A stretch of DNA of 64,000 bases from positions 1-64,000 of the forward strand of contig SCSM01000027.1 of assembly GCA_004322215.1 (NCBI GenBank), written 5' to 3'. Below, one piece after another: positions 9,254-17,657 of the stretch; the first letter of the stretch is position 1, and each line of letters opens with the position of its first letter. Source of the DNA: Bacteroidota bacterium (GTDB lineage: Bacteria; Bacteroidota; Ignavibacteria; Kapaibacteriales; UBA2268). Position numbers and translations under genes: made by a program. The notes under the pieces were generated by a model. It did not search any database and had not been told where the DNA came from. It saw only the letters and a program-made list of their open reading frames with translations.

Positions 9254-9991
9254 ATGGCTATAATTGATTTTGTAACAGTGGTAAATGAGCCGGAAATTTA
9301 TGAAAATAATTTTCTTAATAATATAAATATAAATAATAATAATCTTGTAATGTATGATAATAATAAAAATAATATTACAATAACTGAAAGGTACAATGAT
9401 TACATTAATAATAAAATGCAGGAAAATACCTGGGTGGTTTTTTGCCATCAGGATTTTGAAATACAGGAAAACGTTGACCAAAAATTAGAATTATTAGATA
9501 AAAATTGCATTTATGGACCTGTCGGAGCAGCGACAACAAAGAATTTTGTTTTTTTCTTGAGATTAAATGGATTAAAAATTGCAAAAAGCAGAATTGGTTC
9601 AGTAAAAAAGACTGTTATAAAAGGTCAAATTATCGAGAAAGGAAATAATAAACATATTATTGCCGGTCATCCAGCAAAGGACCTTGAAATAGTTGATACT
9701 CTCGATTGCTGTTGTTTTATTGTACATTCATCCACGATAAAAAAAATGAATTTCCTGTTTGATGAAAAATTAGACTGGCATTTGTATTCTGAAGATTTAT
9801 GTTTATTTGCAAAAACTAAACACAATATATATTCAAGAATTATTAATATTAAATCTACGCATTATAGTTCAGGTAACTTTAACAGTAATTTTTATTTATC
9901 GTTGGCATATCTAAAAGAGAAATATAAAGAGAACGATATTATATCAACTGTTTATGACGGTTCATATATGAGATTCCTCGAAAAACTATAA
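9254..9991 (+). CDS. StrF-like glycosyltransferase-family protein
   Basis: The 245-aa protein contains NTWVVFCHQDFEI (about 58-70) followed by YGPVGAATT, the pattern of the StrF-type glycosyltransferase-like domain (Pfam Glyco_tranf_2_5, from memory). The acidic tail motif WHLYSEDLCLFAK sits where GT2 enzymes carry the ED base. Residues 10-45 are strikingly Asn-rich (NNININNNNLVMYDNNKNN), reflecting extreme AT content. It lies 4 bases after the GT2 gene and should act in the same polysaccharide pathway. The exact reaction is unknown. Confidence 0.65.
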   Translation: MAIIDFVTVVNEPEIYENNFLNNININNNNLVMYDNNKNNITITERYNDYINNKMQENTWVVFCHQDFEIQENVDQKLELLDKNCIYGPVGAATTKNFVFFLRLNGLKIAKSRIGSVKKTVIKGQIIEKGNNKHIIAGHPAKDLEIVDTLDCCCFIVHSSTIKKMNFLFDEKLDWHLYSEDLCLFAKTKHNIYSRIINIKSTHYSSGNFNSNFYLSLAYLKEKYKENDIISTVYDGSYMRFLEKL

Positions 9992-10080
9992 TTAATGCAA
10001 CTGTTGAAATTTTAATTTTTGGAAATTGAAAAAAAGTTCTGTTATATCACAAATCTAAATTTTAAACAAATCGATAATCT

Positions 10081-10968
10081 TTATTTAACTTCGACAAAAT
10101 CCCTGAATTCACCAATTCTCCAACCGGTTGCCTTTTCTATTTTATCAGTCAATTTCATTAGAAAAGGTTTCTTTTTTAGTCTTGTCTGGTCGAATAATTT
10201 TGTCCATTCTCTGTCATTTTCAATCCTTGCGAGCATTATATTGGGATGTTTTAATTTAAATTCATTTAGTTCATAAGCTGAGTTATAATCAAACAATTTC
10301 TCAGCTTCTTTTGAGTTCAAATCGAATTTTACATGTATATTGTAATACATACCCGTGTATTTATTCTTGATATATTGTGTTTGAGGTGGCTTCACCCATC
10401 CATAATGATACACTCTTGCGTTTGTTTGCCTGGCTCTCAATTTCCTGATTTTACCGTTTTCATTAATTCTGAAACCTTGAGCATCTCCCCAGGAAATCAC
10501 TTTGCCTGAATTTTTGAAAGCACGAATTTCCCTGCGATACCATTGCCTTCCTGTTCCAATATAATCATACGAACCGTAGAAATGCAAATATCGGAATAGC
10601 AATCCATCTAATTCAGGACTTGAGTCTGCCGAATTTATTTCTTCAGTAATCAGTTCATAATCCTCTTCATTCAACACTTCATCCGCCTGTAAGTAAATGC
10701 ACCATTCCCCCTTGCACTCGTTTAATGCAATGTTAGTCTGTTGAGAATAAATCAATCCTCCTTCTCTCATAGATTGGTCCCACTCGGTTTCAATTAATTT
10801 GATTTTTTTGTTGTTGATACTTTTGAGATAAGAAATAGTATCGTCATCGGATTTACCGGCAGCGATAATCAACTCATCACATAAAGGAAGGAGTGAATGT
10901 AAGGATTCATAAATCGGGTAACCGAATAAAAGAGCATTTCTGACAAAAGTAAATCCCGATATTTTCAC
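10081..10968 (-). CDS. Glycosyltransferase family 2
   Basis: This is a cytoplasmic GT-A enzyme with an N-terminal KISGFTFVRNALLFGYP, then DELIIAAGKSDDDT and the catalytic-site stretch WCIYLQADEVLNEED. These are GT2 features of the branch acting on LPS core or related glycans. The frame could begin at a TTG at 10992, but that codon lies inside the T-run of the rplS terminator (10991-11025). The GTG at 10968, preceded by a GGGCGG stretch, directly opens the conserved fold, so I use it (295 aa). It is the last gene of the local glycosyltransferase group and is convergent with the 9254-9991 gene. Confidence 0.82.
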   Translation of the reverse strand: MKISGFTFVRNALLFGYPIYESLHSLLPLCDELIIAAGKSDDDTISYLKSINNKKIKLIETEWDQSMREGGLIYSQQTNIALNECKGEWCIYLQADEVLNEEDYELITEEINSADSSPELDGLLFRYLHFYGSYDYIGTGRQWYRREIRAFKNSGKVISWGDAQGFRINENGKIRKLRARQTNARVYHYGWVKPPQTQYIKNKYTGMYYNIHVKFDLNSKEAEKLFDYNSAYELNEFKLKHPNIMLARIENDREWTKLFDQTRLKKKPFLMKLTDKIEKATGWRIGEFRDFVEVK

Positions 10969-10990
10969 ATTACACCGCCCGGTTAAAGAC

Positions 10991-11025
10991 AAAAAAAACG
11001 GCGTACAACTTACTGCCGCCGTTTT
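10991..11025 (-). terminator. Rho-independent terminator of rplS
   Basis: Read on the minus strand, AAAACGGCG pairs perfectly with CGCCGTTTT (9 bp, 13-base loop) and is followed by more Ts, eight in all at 10998-10991. It lies 18 bases after the rplS stop. Confidence 0.88.
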
Positions 11026-11042
11026 AAAATATTAAATATTTA

Positions 11043-11423
11043 TTAGCTAAGTTTCTGCCTGATTTTGCGTTCTGACATTCCACGGAGATAATAAAGCTTA
11101 GCCCTTCGCACATCACCCTTACGGACAAGTTCGATACCTTGGAGCATAGGAGAATATAAAGGAAATACTCTTTCAACTCCGACACCATTAGATACTTTTC
11201 TCACGCGGAAAGTAGCACTTACACCACTTCCGTGCCTGCCGATAACAATTCCTTTGAAGTTCTGAATTCTTTCTTTTTCTCCTTCGACAACTCTTACGGC
11301 AACATTCACAGTGTCCCCAGGGCGAAAGTCAGGTACTTCAACGTAATTTTCTCCGTCTTTTTGCTTTCTGATGTCAACGGCACGCTCTTTTACCATTGAT
11401 TCTATTAATGTCATCTGGTTCAT
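11043..11423 (-). CDS. rplS: 50S ribosomal protein L19
   Basis: L19 sits at the 30S-50S interface of the ribosome. The 126-aa product has the family core [29 protein letters not shown] and the C-terminal [15 protein letters not shown]. The frame stays open to a TTG at 11453, but the ATG at 11423 is preceded by GAAGGA at a proper distance and gives the normal N-terminus MNQMTLIES. The gene is followed by a strong terminator. The usual trmD/rimM/rpsP neighbours are absent upstream, where the mutB gene diverges. Confidence 0.95.
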   Translation of the reverse strand: MNQMTLIESMVKERAVDIRKQKDGENYVEVPDFRPGDTVNVAVRVVEGEKERIQNFKGIVIGRHGSGVSATFRVRKVSNGVGVERVFPLYSPMLQGIELVRKGDVRRAKLYYLRGMSERKIRQKLS

Positions 11424-11525
11424 TTTTAATCCTTCAAATTTATAGAACTTCAAAAATACTGCTTTTTAATATTTTAACCAAAATATTTCATTAAAATCAT
11501 TGGAATAACTAAATTTATTTCATAA

Positions 11526-11624
11526 AGTTTCTTAATAAAAGAGAAGCTTTTTACAATAAGTTTCTTCTTTAAAGAGAAACTTTATAGAAACAGTTTCTCA
11601 AAATAAGAGAAACTTTAAGTTATT
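11526..11624. repeat. Three direct 33-bp repeats, each an inverted repeat
   Basis: Units begin at 11526, 11559 and 11592. In each, AGTTTCT is followed after 7 bases by AGAGAA(A/G)CTTT at exactly the same offset (11540, 11573, 11606). Each unit can form a stem of 7-9 bp; the third is a perfect AGTTTCTC/GAGAAACT. The array lies between divergent rplS and the methylmalonyl-CoA mutase gene. Helical phasing (33 bp is about three turns) suits repeated operator sites. Confidence 0.8.
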
Positions 11625-11672
11625 TAAATACATCAAATTCTAAAACTTTTCCATATTATTATATTATTTAAC

Positions 11673-11680
11673 TATTTTTG
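11673..11680 (+). promoter_or_regulatory. Possible TAnnTTTG -7 box for mutB
   Basis: TATTTTTG matches the Bacteroidota housekeeping -7 consensus TAnnTTTG, 35 bases before the TTG start at 11715. No clear TTG at -33 was seen, so this is tentative. Confidence 0.35.
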
Positions 11681-11714
11681 TAAACTATGTTTAACATAAT
11701 CGTTCGGTTGAGAA

Positions 11715-13913
11715 TTGACTGAAAAAATTAAAAATAAATTCCCTGATTTCACAAAAATCAAATATGAAGATGATTTACCTGTTTCCGATTTGAAAAAGTG
11801 GAAAAAAGAACTTGAAAAGAAATCGGGTAAGTCAATCAAGGAGCTTTCCCAAATGTCCCTCGAAAATATTCTTATTAAACCTTTATATACACAAGAAGAC
11901 CTTGAAGGGTTGGAACATCTTGATTTTGGTGCGGGTATTCCTCCGTTTCTGAGGGGACCCTATCCGACAATGTACATCACTAATCCCTGGACAATAAGAC
12001 AATATGCAGGTTTTTCAACTGCCGAAGAAAGCAATGCTTTTTACAGAAGAAATATAGCTGCAGGTCAGAAGGGATTGTCTGTTGCATTTGACCTTGCTAC
12101 TCACAGGGGATATGATTCAGACCATCCGCGTGTTGTCGGAGACGTCGGCAAAGCCGGTGTTGCAATTGATTCCATACTCGATATGAACATCCTTTTCAAT
12201 GAAATTCCGCTTGGCGAAATGTCCGTTTCGATGACAATGAACGGAGCCGTTTTACCGATTATGGCATTTTATATCGTTTCTGCTGAAGAGCAGGGAGTTA
12301 ATCAAAAACAGCTTCAAGGTACAATACAGAATGACATCCTTAAAGAATATATGGTGAGGAATACATATATTTATCCTCCTGAGCCATCAATGAGAATAAT
12401 TGCTGATATATTTGCATATACTTCCAAGAATATGCCTAAATTCAATTGTATCTCTGTTTCGGGATACCACATGCAGGAAGCCGGAGCTACTGCCGACCTC
12501 GAAATGGGATATACACTTGCAGACGGATTGGAATACGTCAGAACAGGATTGAAAGCAGGACTTAGCATTGATGATTTTGCTCCCCGAATTTCCTTTTTCT
12601 GGGGAATCGGTAAAAATTATTTCATGGAAATAGCAAAGCTCAGGGCTGCACGTATGTTATGGGCAAAATTAATAAAACAATTCAATCCCAAAGACACTCG
12701 TTCGATGGCTCTCAGGGCTCATTGCCAAACTTCCGGCTGGAGTCTTACTGAGCAAGACCCGTATAATAATGTAATCAGAACCTGCATTGAAGCAATGGCG
12801 GCAGTGATGGGACATACTCAATCACTGCACACAAATTCATTAGATGAAGCAATAGCTCTGCCGACTGATTTTTCAGCAAGGATTGCACGCAATACTCAAT
12901 TATATCTTCAGAAGGAAACAGGAATATGCAATGTTATTGACCCATGGGCTGGCTCATACTATGTGGAGTGGCTCACATACGAACTGATGCACAAGGGCTG
13001 GGGGCATATTCAGGAAGTCGAGTCCCTAGGTGGTATGACAAAAGCAATCGAGACAGGACTGCCGAAAATGAGGATTGAAGAGGCATCTGCACGCCGACAG
13101 GCAAGGATTGATTCTGGTAAGGAAGTAATTATTGGTGTCAATAAATATCAGCTTGAAACTGAAGACCCGATTGAAATTCTCGAAGTTGATAATACAGCTG
13201 TTCGTGAACAGCAATTAAAAAGATTGAAAGAATTGAGAGATTCAAGAGACGAAAATAAAGTGAAAGAATCACTTGATACATTAACAATATCAGCAAAAAC
13301 GGGCAAAGGCAATCTTCTTGATTTGTCAATCAAAGCCGCAAGAGCAAGAGCAACTCTCGGTGAAATATCATACTCGCTTGAAAAAGTTTTCGGAAGGCAC
13401 AAAGCAGTGATTCGCTCAATATCCGGAGTTTACAGTTCAGAATTTTCAGGTAAAGAAGAAATTCAAAAAGTCAGGAAACTGACAGACGAATTTGAGAAAG
13501 CTGAAGGAAGACGCCCGCGCATTCTCGTTGCAAAGATGGGACAGGATGGACATGACAGAGGTTCTAAGGTGATTTCAACTGCATTTGCCGACCTCGGATT
13601 TGATGTTGATATTGGTCCTCTGTTCCAGACACCGGATGAGACGGCACGACAGGCAATCGAGAATGACGTACATATTGTAGGTGCAAGCTCTCTTGCCGGA
13701 GGACACAAAACGCTTGTGCCTCAACTAATCACTGAACTGAAAAAGCTTGGAAGGGACGATATTATGGTTGTTGTTGGTGGCGTGATACCTCCTCAAGATT
13801 ATGATTATCTTTACAATACAGGTGTCTCAGCCATATTCGGTCCGGGAACTGTTATTCCCGTTGCAGCAGAGAAGGTGATGGAAGAGTTGTTTAACAAAGT
13901 GAATAATGAATAA
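11715..13913 (+). CDS. mutB: Methylmalonyl-CoA mutase, single-chain catalytic subunit
   Basis: The enzyme interconverts (R)-methylmalonyl-CoA and succinyl-CoA using adenosylcobalamin, linking propionyl-CoA and the TCA cycle. The 732-aa product has the catalytic TIM barrel (about 50-450, with [10 protein letters not shown] and [14 protein letters not shown]) and a C-terminal B12-binding domain whose DGHDRG motif places the cobalt-ligating His at residue 613. Length is that of homodimeric or large-subunit enzymes. The start is TTG at 11715, with no better ATG nearby. The partner chaperone gene meaB lies downstream, after a toxin-antitoxin pair and a kelch protein gene. No small mutase subunit or epimerase is seen in the window. 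Confidence 0.95.
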   Translation: MTEKIKNKFPDFTKIKYEDDLPVSDLKKWKKELEKKSGKSIKELSQMSLENILIKPLYTQEDLEGLEHLDFGAGIPPFLRGPYPTMYITNPWTIRQYAGFSTAEESNAFYRRNIAAGQKGLSVAFDLATHRGYDSDHPRVVGDVGKAGVAIDSILDMNILFNEIPLGEMSVSMTMNGAVLPIMAFYIVSAEEQGVNQKQLQGTIQNDILKEYMVRNTYIYPPEPSMRIIADIFAYTSKNMPKFNCISVSGYHMQEAGATADLEMGYTLADGLEYVRTGLKAGLSIDDFAPRISFFWGIGKNYFMEIAKLRAARMLWAKLIKQFNPKDTRSMALRAHCQTSGWSLTEQDPYNNVIRTCIEAMAAVMGHTQSLHTNSLDEAIALPTDFSARIARNTQLYLQKETGICNVIDPWAGSYYVEWLTYELMHKGWGHIQEVESLGGMTKAIETGLPKMRIEEASARRQARIDSGKEVIIGVNKYQLETEDPIEILEVDNTAVREQQLKRLKELRDSRDENKVKESLDTLTISAKTGKGNLLDLSIKAARARATLGEISYSLEKVFGRHKAVIRSISGVYSSEFSGKEEIQKVRKLTDEFEKAEGRRPRILVAKMGQDGHDRGSKVISTAFADLGFDVDIGPLFQTPDETARQAIENDVHIVGASSLAGGHKTLVPQLITELKKLGRDDIMVVVGGVIPPQDYDYLYNTGVSAIFGPGTVIPVAAEKVMEELFNKVNNE

Positions 13914-13989
13914 CGAATAGTGAATAATAAATATTCAATAGAATACGTTATAATAACATAAGAAAATCAATTAATTATATGGTGAGTAT

Positions 13990-14187
13990 ATGTTAGTCGA
14001 AGTAGAAGAAAAAAAGTTCTATGGCTTAATAAAAAAAGCAGTATCGGAAGTATTTGATGAGAAAATGCTCGATTTAAAACTAAGTTTAATACCACTTGCC
14101 GATGATGAGGATATGGAAGAAGTAAGAAACTTGTTCAATTCGCCTGATAAATACAAGGAACAGGAATATGTAAAGGTTGATATTTAA
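13990..14187 (+). CDS. Putative antitoxin of a RelE/ParE-type pair
   Basis: The 65-aa acidic protein (MLVEVEEKKFYGLIKKAVSEVFDEKMLDLKLSLIP...) sits directly before a RelE/ParE-like toxin. Its stop TAA shares one base with the toxin ATG at 14187, the tight coupling typical of type II modules. The N-terminal half is predicted helical, and the Glu/Asp-rich tail (ADDEDMEEVRNLF) would suit toxin binding. No HTH or ribbon-helix-helix is obvious. The call rests mostly on context. Confidence 0.65.
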   Translation: MLVEVEEKKFYGLIKKAVSEVFDEKMLDLKLSLIPLADDEDMEEVRNLFNSPDKYKEQEYVKVDI

Positions 14188-14456
14188 TGTGGGAAATACA
14201 TTTCAACCTGGATGCTCTTAAATTCTTTAACAAGCTTGATAATAAATTATCATTCCAGATTAAAGAAAAGCTGAATAACCTTAAACAATGGATAGTTAAG
14301 AATGAATCTGTAAATATAGATATAAAGAAATTAAAGGGAGAATGGGAAGGATTTTACAGATTAAGACATGGAAATATGAGAATAATTTTGAGTTTTGATA
14401 AAGAAAACCAAATCATTACAGTTCACGAAATCGCTTTGAGAGGTGATATATATTAA
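14187..14456 (+). CDS. RelE/ParE-family toxin
   Basis: The 89-aa protein has the ParE/RelE pattern: an N-terminal beta strand (WEIHFNLDALKFFNKL), helical hairpin, then LKGEWEGFYRLRHGNMRIILSFDKENQIITVHEIALRGDIY. The YRLRHGNMRII and closing I-x-x-R-GDIY stretches are family signatures. RelE-type members cleave mRNA on the ribosome and ParE-type members poison gyrase; which applies here cannot be told. It overlaps its antitoxin by one base. The module sits between mutB and meaB, splitting a usually tight pair. Confidence 0.82.
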   Translation: MWEIHFNLDALKFFNKLDNKLSFQIKEKLNNLKQWIVKNESVNIDIKKLKGEWEGFYRLRHGNMRIILSFDKENQIITVHEIALRGDIY

Positions 14457-14457
14457 A

Positions 14458-15735
14458 ATGTTATTTACCACAAAGAAATTCACTTACTTATCAATCTTCA
14501 TTTTGCTTTGCTCAAATTACTTCAGCTCTGCTCAAACAGGTATTTGGAAAGAATTAAAACCAACAAATCCACCATCTCCAAGATTAGCTTTTGGCATGGC
14601 AGAAATTGCTGAAGATAAAGTTATTATTTTTGGTGGTGATGATGGAACAAATTTATTAGATGATACATGGATATATGACTATCAAACAAATTCATGGGAT
14701 AAAGTTAATACCAACATACACCCAAGCAAAAGATTTGGCCATAGGTTGTCTAAAATTATAAAAAATAAAGTTTTATTATTTGGTGGCTGGAATCCTCCAA
14801 TGTTACTAAATGATACATGGATATTTGATTTAGATAGTCTATCATGGACAGAATTAAAACTTAATAATATTCCTACGGTGAGAAGAAATTTTGGATTTGC
14901 TCAATTAAAAGAAAATAAAATATTGTTGTTTGGGGGGGATGCATTGGGTTATGTTAATGATACTTGGATTTTCAATCTTGAAGACAGTAGTTGGACATTA
15001 ATAAATTCCGATTATTATTCAATACCTTCACCTTGTGAAGGAGTATTAATGTCTCAAATTGATACTGGTAAAGTAATATTATATGGAGGATGGCGATTTA
15101 TTCTATTAGATGAAACGTGGTTATATGATGATAATTTAAATAGTTGGTTTCAAATAATACCTAAAAATAACTCCATTCCAATTGTTAATTCATCTATGGC
15201 AAGAATCACAAATAATGAAGTTGTTTATTGTGGTGGAGATTCAAGGGATTCAAAAGGTAGTGGAAATTATGACGAATTATGGTTATTTAATTTAATTGAT
15301 TCATCATGGAGAATCATTCAGACTAGCATAAAACCAGATGGAAGATTTTCACACAATATTGTGAATTTTGGTAATAATAGAATTTTACTCTTTGGTGGAT
15401 ACAATAATACTGAATACAGATGGCATAACGACTCTTGGCTTTTTACATATCAACCGAATGATAAAAAAGACGAAGAAATTTTAACCTCAAAGGATTACTC
15501 AAAATCATACATTATTACTGACAATATTAAATTGAAAATAAAATTTAACGGTCTTGGTAAATTTGATTATCAATTTTTTGATATATTCGGAAATATTATT
15601 TCAAAAAAAGAAAATGTGATTGTAGAAAATAGTTATTTGGATGTTGATGTTAGTAGTTTGTTGAACGGATTGTATTTTTTCATAACACATCAAAACAATA
15701 TTGTTGAAGTATCAAAGGTTTTGATTAGCAGGTAA
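14458..15735 (+). CDS. Kelch-repeat secreted protein with T9SS type A sorting domain
   Basis: The start ATG at 14458 lies just after the toxin stop (14454-14456), with AGAGGTG 11 bases upstream. The 425-aa product opens with a signal peptide (LSIFILLCSNYFSSAQ). About six kelch blades follow, each with R..F or G..., then V/I-LLFGG and D-x-WI/L-F/Y-x-L/Y-x-x-x-x-W (for example KVIIFGGDDGTNLLDDTWIYDY). The last ~75 residues are a beta-sandwich ending DVSSLLNGLYFFITHQNNIVEVSKVLISR, the T9SS type A signal. It is likely exported and anchored at the cell surface; ligand unknown. Confidence 0.85.
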   Translation: MLFTTKKFTYLSIFILLCSNYFSSAQTGIWKELKPTNPPSPRLAFGMAEIAEDKVIIFGGDDGTNLLDDTWIYDYQTNSWDKVNTNIHPSKRFGHRLSKIIKNKVLLFGGWNPPMLLNDTWIFDLDSLSWTELKLNNIPTVRRNFGFAQLKENKILLFGGDALGYVNDTWIFNLEDSSWTLINSDYYSIPSPCEGVLMSQIDTGKVILYGGWRFILLDETWLYDDNLNSWFQIIPKNNSIPIVNSSMARITNNEVVYCGGDSRDSKGSGNYDELWLFNLIDSSWRIIQTSIKPDGRFSHNIVNFGNNRILLFGGYNNTEYRWHNDSWLFTYQPNDKKDEEILTSKDYSKSYIITDNIKLKIKFNGLGKFDYQFFDIFGNIISKKENVIVENSYLDVDVSSLLNGLYFFITHQNNIVEVSKVLISR

Positions 15736-15744
15736 GAATATTAA

Positions 15745-16857
15745 ATGTCAAAAAAGCAAAAAATAAAATCTCGCAAACCTGAATGGGCATCCGGAACCAA
15801 ATCCAAGGGATTTAACTCCACTGTTGTTGATGGTGTATTACAAACAAAGAAAAAATCCATATTGAAGAAAACCACTTCAAACAAATTATCTATTAATGAT
15901 TTTGTTAAGGGTGTGCTTAATGATAACAGGACAGTTCTCGCTCAGGCTATTACTCTAATCGAAAGCAATTCATCAAAACATATTGAAAAAGCTCAGGAAG
16001 TGCTTGGTAAAATTCTACACAAAACAGGGAAATCAATTAGAATAGGTATCACAGGTGCTCCCGGTGTCGGCAAAAGCACATTCATAGAATCATTCGGAAC
16101 TTATCTCTGCAACAAGGGGCATAAAGTTGCAGTTCTGGCAATAGACCCAAGCAGCAGCCGTTCCCGCGGCTCCATTCTTGGTGATAAAACGAGAATGGAA
16201 AAGCTATCACGTGAACCGAATGCATTCATTAGACCTTCACCTTCAGGCGGAACACTGGGTGGAGTTGCACACAAGACACGTGAATCAATAATGCTTTGCG
16301 AGGCGGCTGGTTTTGATATAATCATAGTTGAAACAATAGGCGTTGGACAAAGCGAAATCACAGTCCGTTCAATGGTTGACTTTTATATGCTTCTAATTTT
16401 ACCCGGTGGTGGCGATGAGTTGCAGGGCTTGAAAAAAGGTGCTGTCGAGCTTGCCGATGCTATCGCTATCAATAAAGCTGATGGCGATAATTTAAAAACC
16501 GCAAATTTTACAAAAGAACAGTACAAACAAGCAGTTCATTATCTACTTCCAGCAACCGAGGGCTGGGAGACAAAGGTTTTCACCTGTTCGGGATTAAATG
16601 AGCAGGGAATTAAAGAATTCTGGAATTTGATAATTGATTTTGAAAAAGATACGAAGAAATCAGGTGTATTTGAGGCAAGGCGTAAAGAACAGACACTCGA
16701 CTGGGTATATGCTATGGTCGAGGAATCCCTGAAAAACCAATTTTACGGTAATACAAAAGTCGAGAAAAAGAGAATTGAGATTGATAAGAAATTGCTTGAA
16801 GGAAAAATTACTCCGACTAACGCAGTGAATGAACTTATGAAAATGTATTTTGAATAA
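15745..16857 (+). CDS. meaB: Methylmalonyl-CoA mutase-associated GTPase MeaB (ArgK family)
   Basis: MeaB is a G3E GTPase that loads and protects the adenosylcobalamin cofactor of methylmalonyl-CoA mutase. The 370-aa product has the P-loop GAPGVGKST at residues 104-112, AIDPSSSRSRGSILGDKTRM as the switch region, DIIIVETIGVGQSE as the Walker B/switch II region, and AINKADGD as the base-recognition motif. A basic, Ser/Lys-rich N-terminal extension of about 45 residues precedes the usual start of the family. It lies 9 bases after the kelch gene, so it may be co-transcribed from mutB onward. A fold-back repeat begins 26 bases after its stop. Confidence 0.93.
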   Translation: MSKKQKIKSRKPEWASGTKSKGFNSTVVDGVLQTKKKSILKKTTSNKLSINDFVKGVLNDNRTVLAQAITLIESNSSKHIEKAQEVLGKILHKTGKSIRIGITGAPGVGKSTFIESFGTYLCNKGHKVAVLAIDPSSSRSRGSILGDKTRMEKLSREPNAFIRPSPSGGTLGGVAHKTRESIMLCEAAGFDIIIVETIGVGQSEITVRSMVDFYMLLILPGGGDELQGLKKGAVELADAIAINKADGDNLKTANFTKEQYKQAVHYLLPATEGWETKVFTCSGLNEQGIKEFWNLIIDFEKDTKKSGVFEARRKEQTLDWVYAMVEESLKNQFYGNTKVEKKRIEIDKKLLEGKITPTNAVNELMKMYFE

Positions 16858-16883
16858 AATATAATCGTTCTTTAATAATATTT

Positions 16884-17013
16884 TGAATAGCCACTATCTT
16901 TTGATATTGGAGTTTTGATGCCAGTTTTAGACTTTAATCACTCACTACAAGGGGATAAATCCAAATAGGATGTATTTTTATCCTCACCACTACTTAAAAG
17001 TAGTGGCTATTCA
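16884..17013. repeat. Fold-back repeat (MITE/REP-like), copy A
   Basis: The 130-bp element has perfect 13-bp terminal inverted repeats TGAATAGCCACTA / TAGTGGCTATTCA. Each end also forms its own hairpin (left CCACTATC...GATATTGG; right CCACTAC-TTAAAA-GTAGTGG). The middle carries AGACTTTAATC and GGGGATAAATCC. Related copies lie at 19363-19491 and 43411-43544. It contains no ORF. Subterminal hairpins resemble substrates of IS200/IS605-type or RAYT tyrosine transposases, but no transposase gene is in the window. Confidence 0.85.
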
Positions 17014-17032
17014 TACTTATAAAATATTAGAT

Positions 17033-17040
17033 TACTTTTG
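17033..17040 (+). promoter_or_regulatory. Possible TAnnTTTG -7 box for rdgB
   Basis: TACTTTTG lies 14 bases before the rdgB ATG at 17055 and just beyond fold-back repeat copy A. It would give a very short leader. No -33 TTG was identified. Confidence 0.3.
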
Positions 17041-17054
17041 AAATTTAATTAAAA

Positions 17055-17654
17055 ATGAAATTATTAATCGGAACAAATAATCAGTATAAAGTGAGAGAGA
17101 TTAAAGAAATCCTTGAAAGGGAATTTCCGGGTAAATTTGAAATTGTGACACCAGCCGATGTGTTAGATAATTCGATAGATATTGAGGAAACAGGGGAAAC
17201 ACTTGAAGAAAATGCCTATCTGAAATCATCGGAGTTTTATTCGTTAACTAAGATTCCCTCAATATCTGATGATACTGGATTAGAAATAGAGGCACTGAAT
17301 GGTGAGCCGGGTGTGAATTCTGCGAGGTATTCCGGTGAGCATGGCAATGATGCAGAAAACAGGAAGAAGGTGTTGAATCTGTTGAATGGTGTTCCTGAAG
17401 AAAAACGAAAAGCCCGGTTCAGAACTGTAATCTGCTATGTTGAAGAGGGAAGAACTGAGTATATAGAAGGTATATGTAGTGGCAGAATAATTAATGAAGA
17501 GCGAGGCAAAAAAGGTTTTGGTTATGATTCAATTTTTGCTCCCGATGGTTTCGACAAGACATTTGCCGAAATGACAGCAGAGGAAAAGAACAACCTGAGT
17601 CACAGGGGTAAGGCAATAAGAAATTTGGTGGAGTTTTTTAGGAATAAAACATAA
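17055..17654 (+). CDS. rdgB: dITP/XTP pyrophosphatase (Ham1/RdgB)
   Basis: This housecleaning enzyme hydrolyses non-canonical purine nucleoside triphosphates (ITP, dITP, XTP) to monophosphates. The 199-aa product has the Ham1 N-terminus LLIGTNNQYKVREIKEIL, the central SDDTGLEIEALNGEPGVNSARYSG and the C-terminal FAEMTAEEKNNLSHRGKAI, all family signatures. Length is typical. Its stop is 3 bases before the lpxB start, so it leads an operon with lpxB and the DUF374 gene, bracketed by two fold-back repeats. Confidence 0.95.
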   Translation: MKLLIGTNNQYKVREIKEILEREFPGKFEIVTPADVLDNSIDIEETGETLEENAYLKSSEFYSLTKIPSISDDTGLEIEALNGEPGVNSARYSGEHGNDAENRKKVLNLLNGVPEEKRKARFRTVICYVEEGRTEYIEGICSGRIINEERGKKGFGYDSIFAPDGFDKTFAEMTAEEKNNLSHRGKAIRNLVEFFRNKT

Positions 17655-17657
17655 ACA

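Noticed and set aside
10969-10992. Upstream TTG start for the GT2 gene ending at 10081
   Set aside because: The TTG lies inside the T-run of the rplS terminator, and the extra residues precede the conserved fold.
11424-11453. Longer L19 starting at a TTG
   Set aside because: The ATG at 11423 has a good Shine-Dalgarno and gives the normal L19 N-terminus.
11526-11624. Possible small CRISPR array
   Set aside because: The 33-bp periodicity has no distinct spacers; the conserved and variable parts together make up the whole unit, each unit is internally palindromic, and no cas genes are present.
11425-11714. Cobalamin riboswitch before the B12-dependent mutase
   Set aside because: The hairpins here are three simple repeats; no B12-box-like or multi-stem aptamer pattern was seen.
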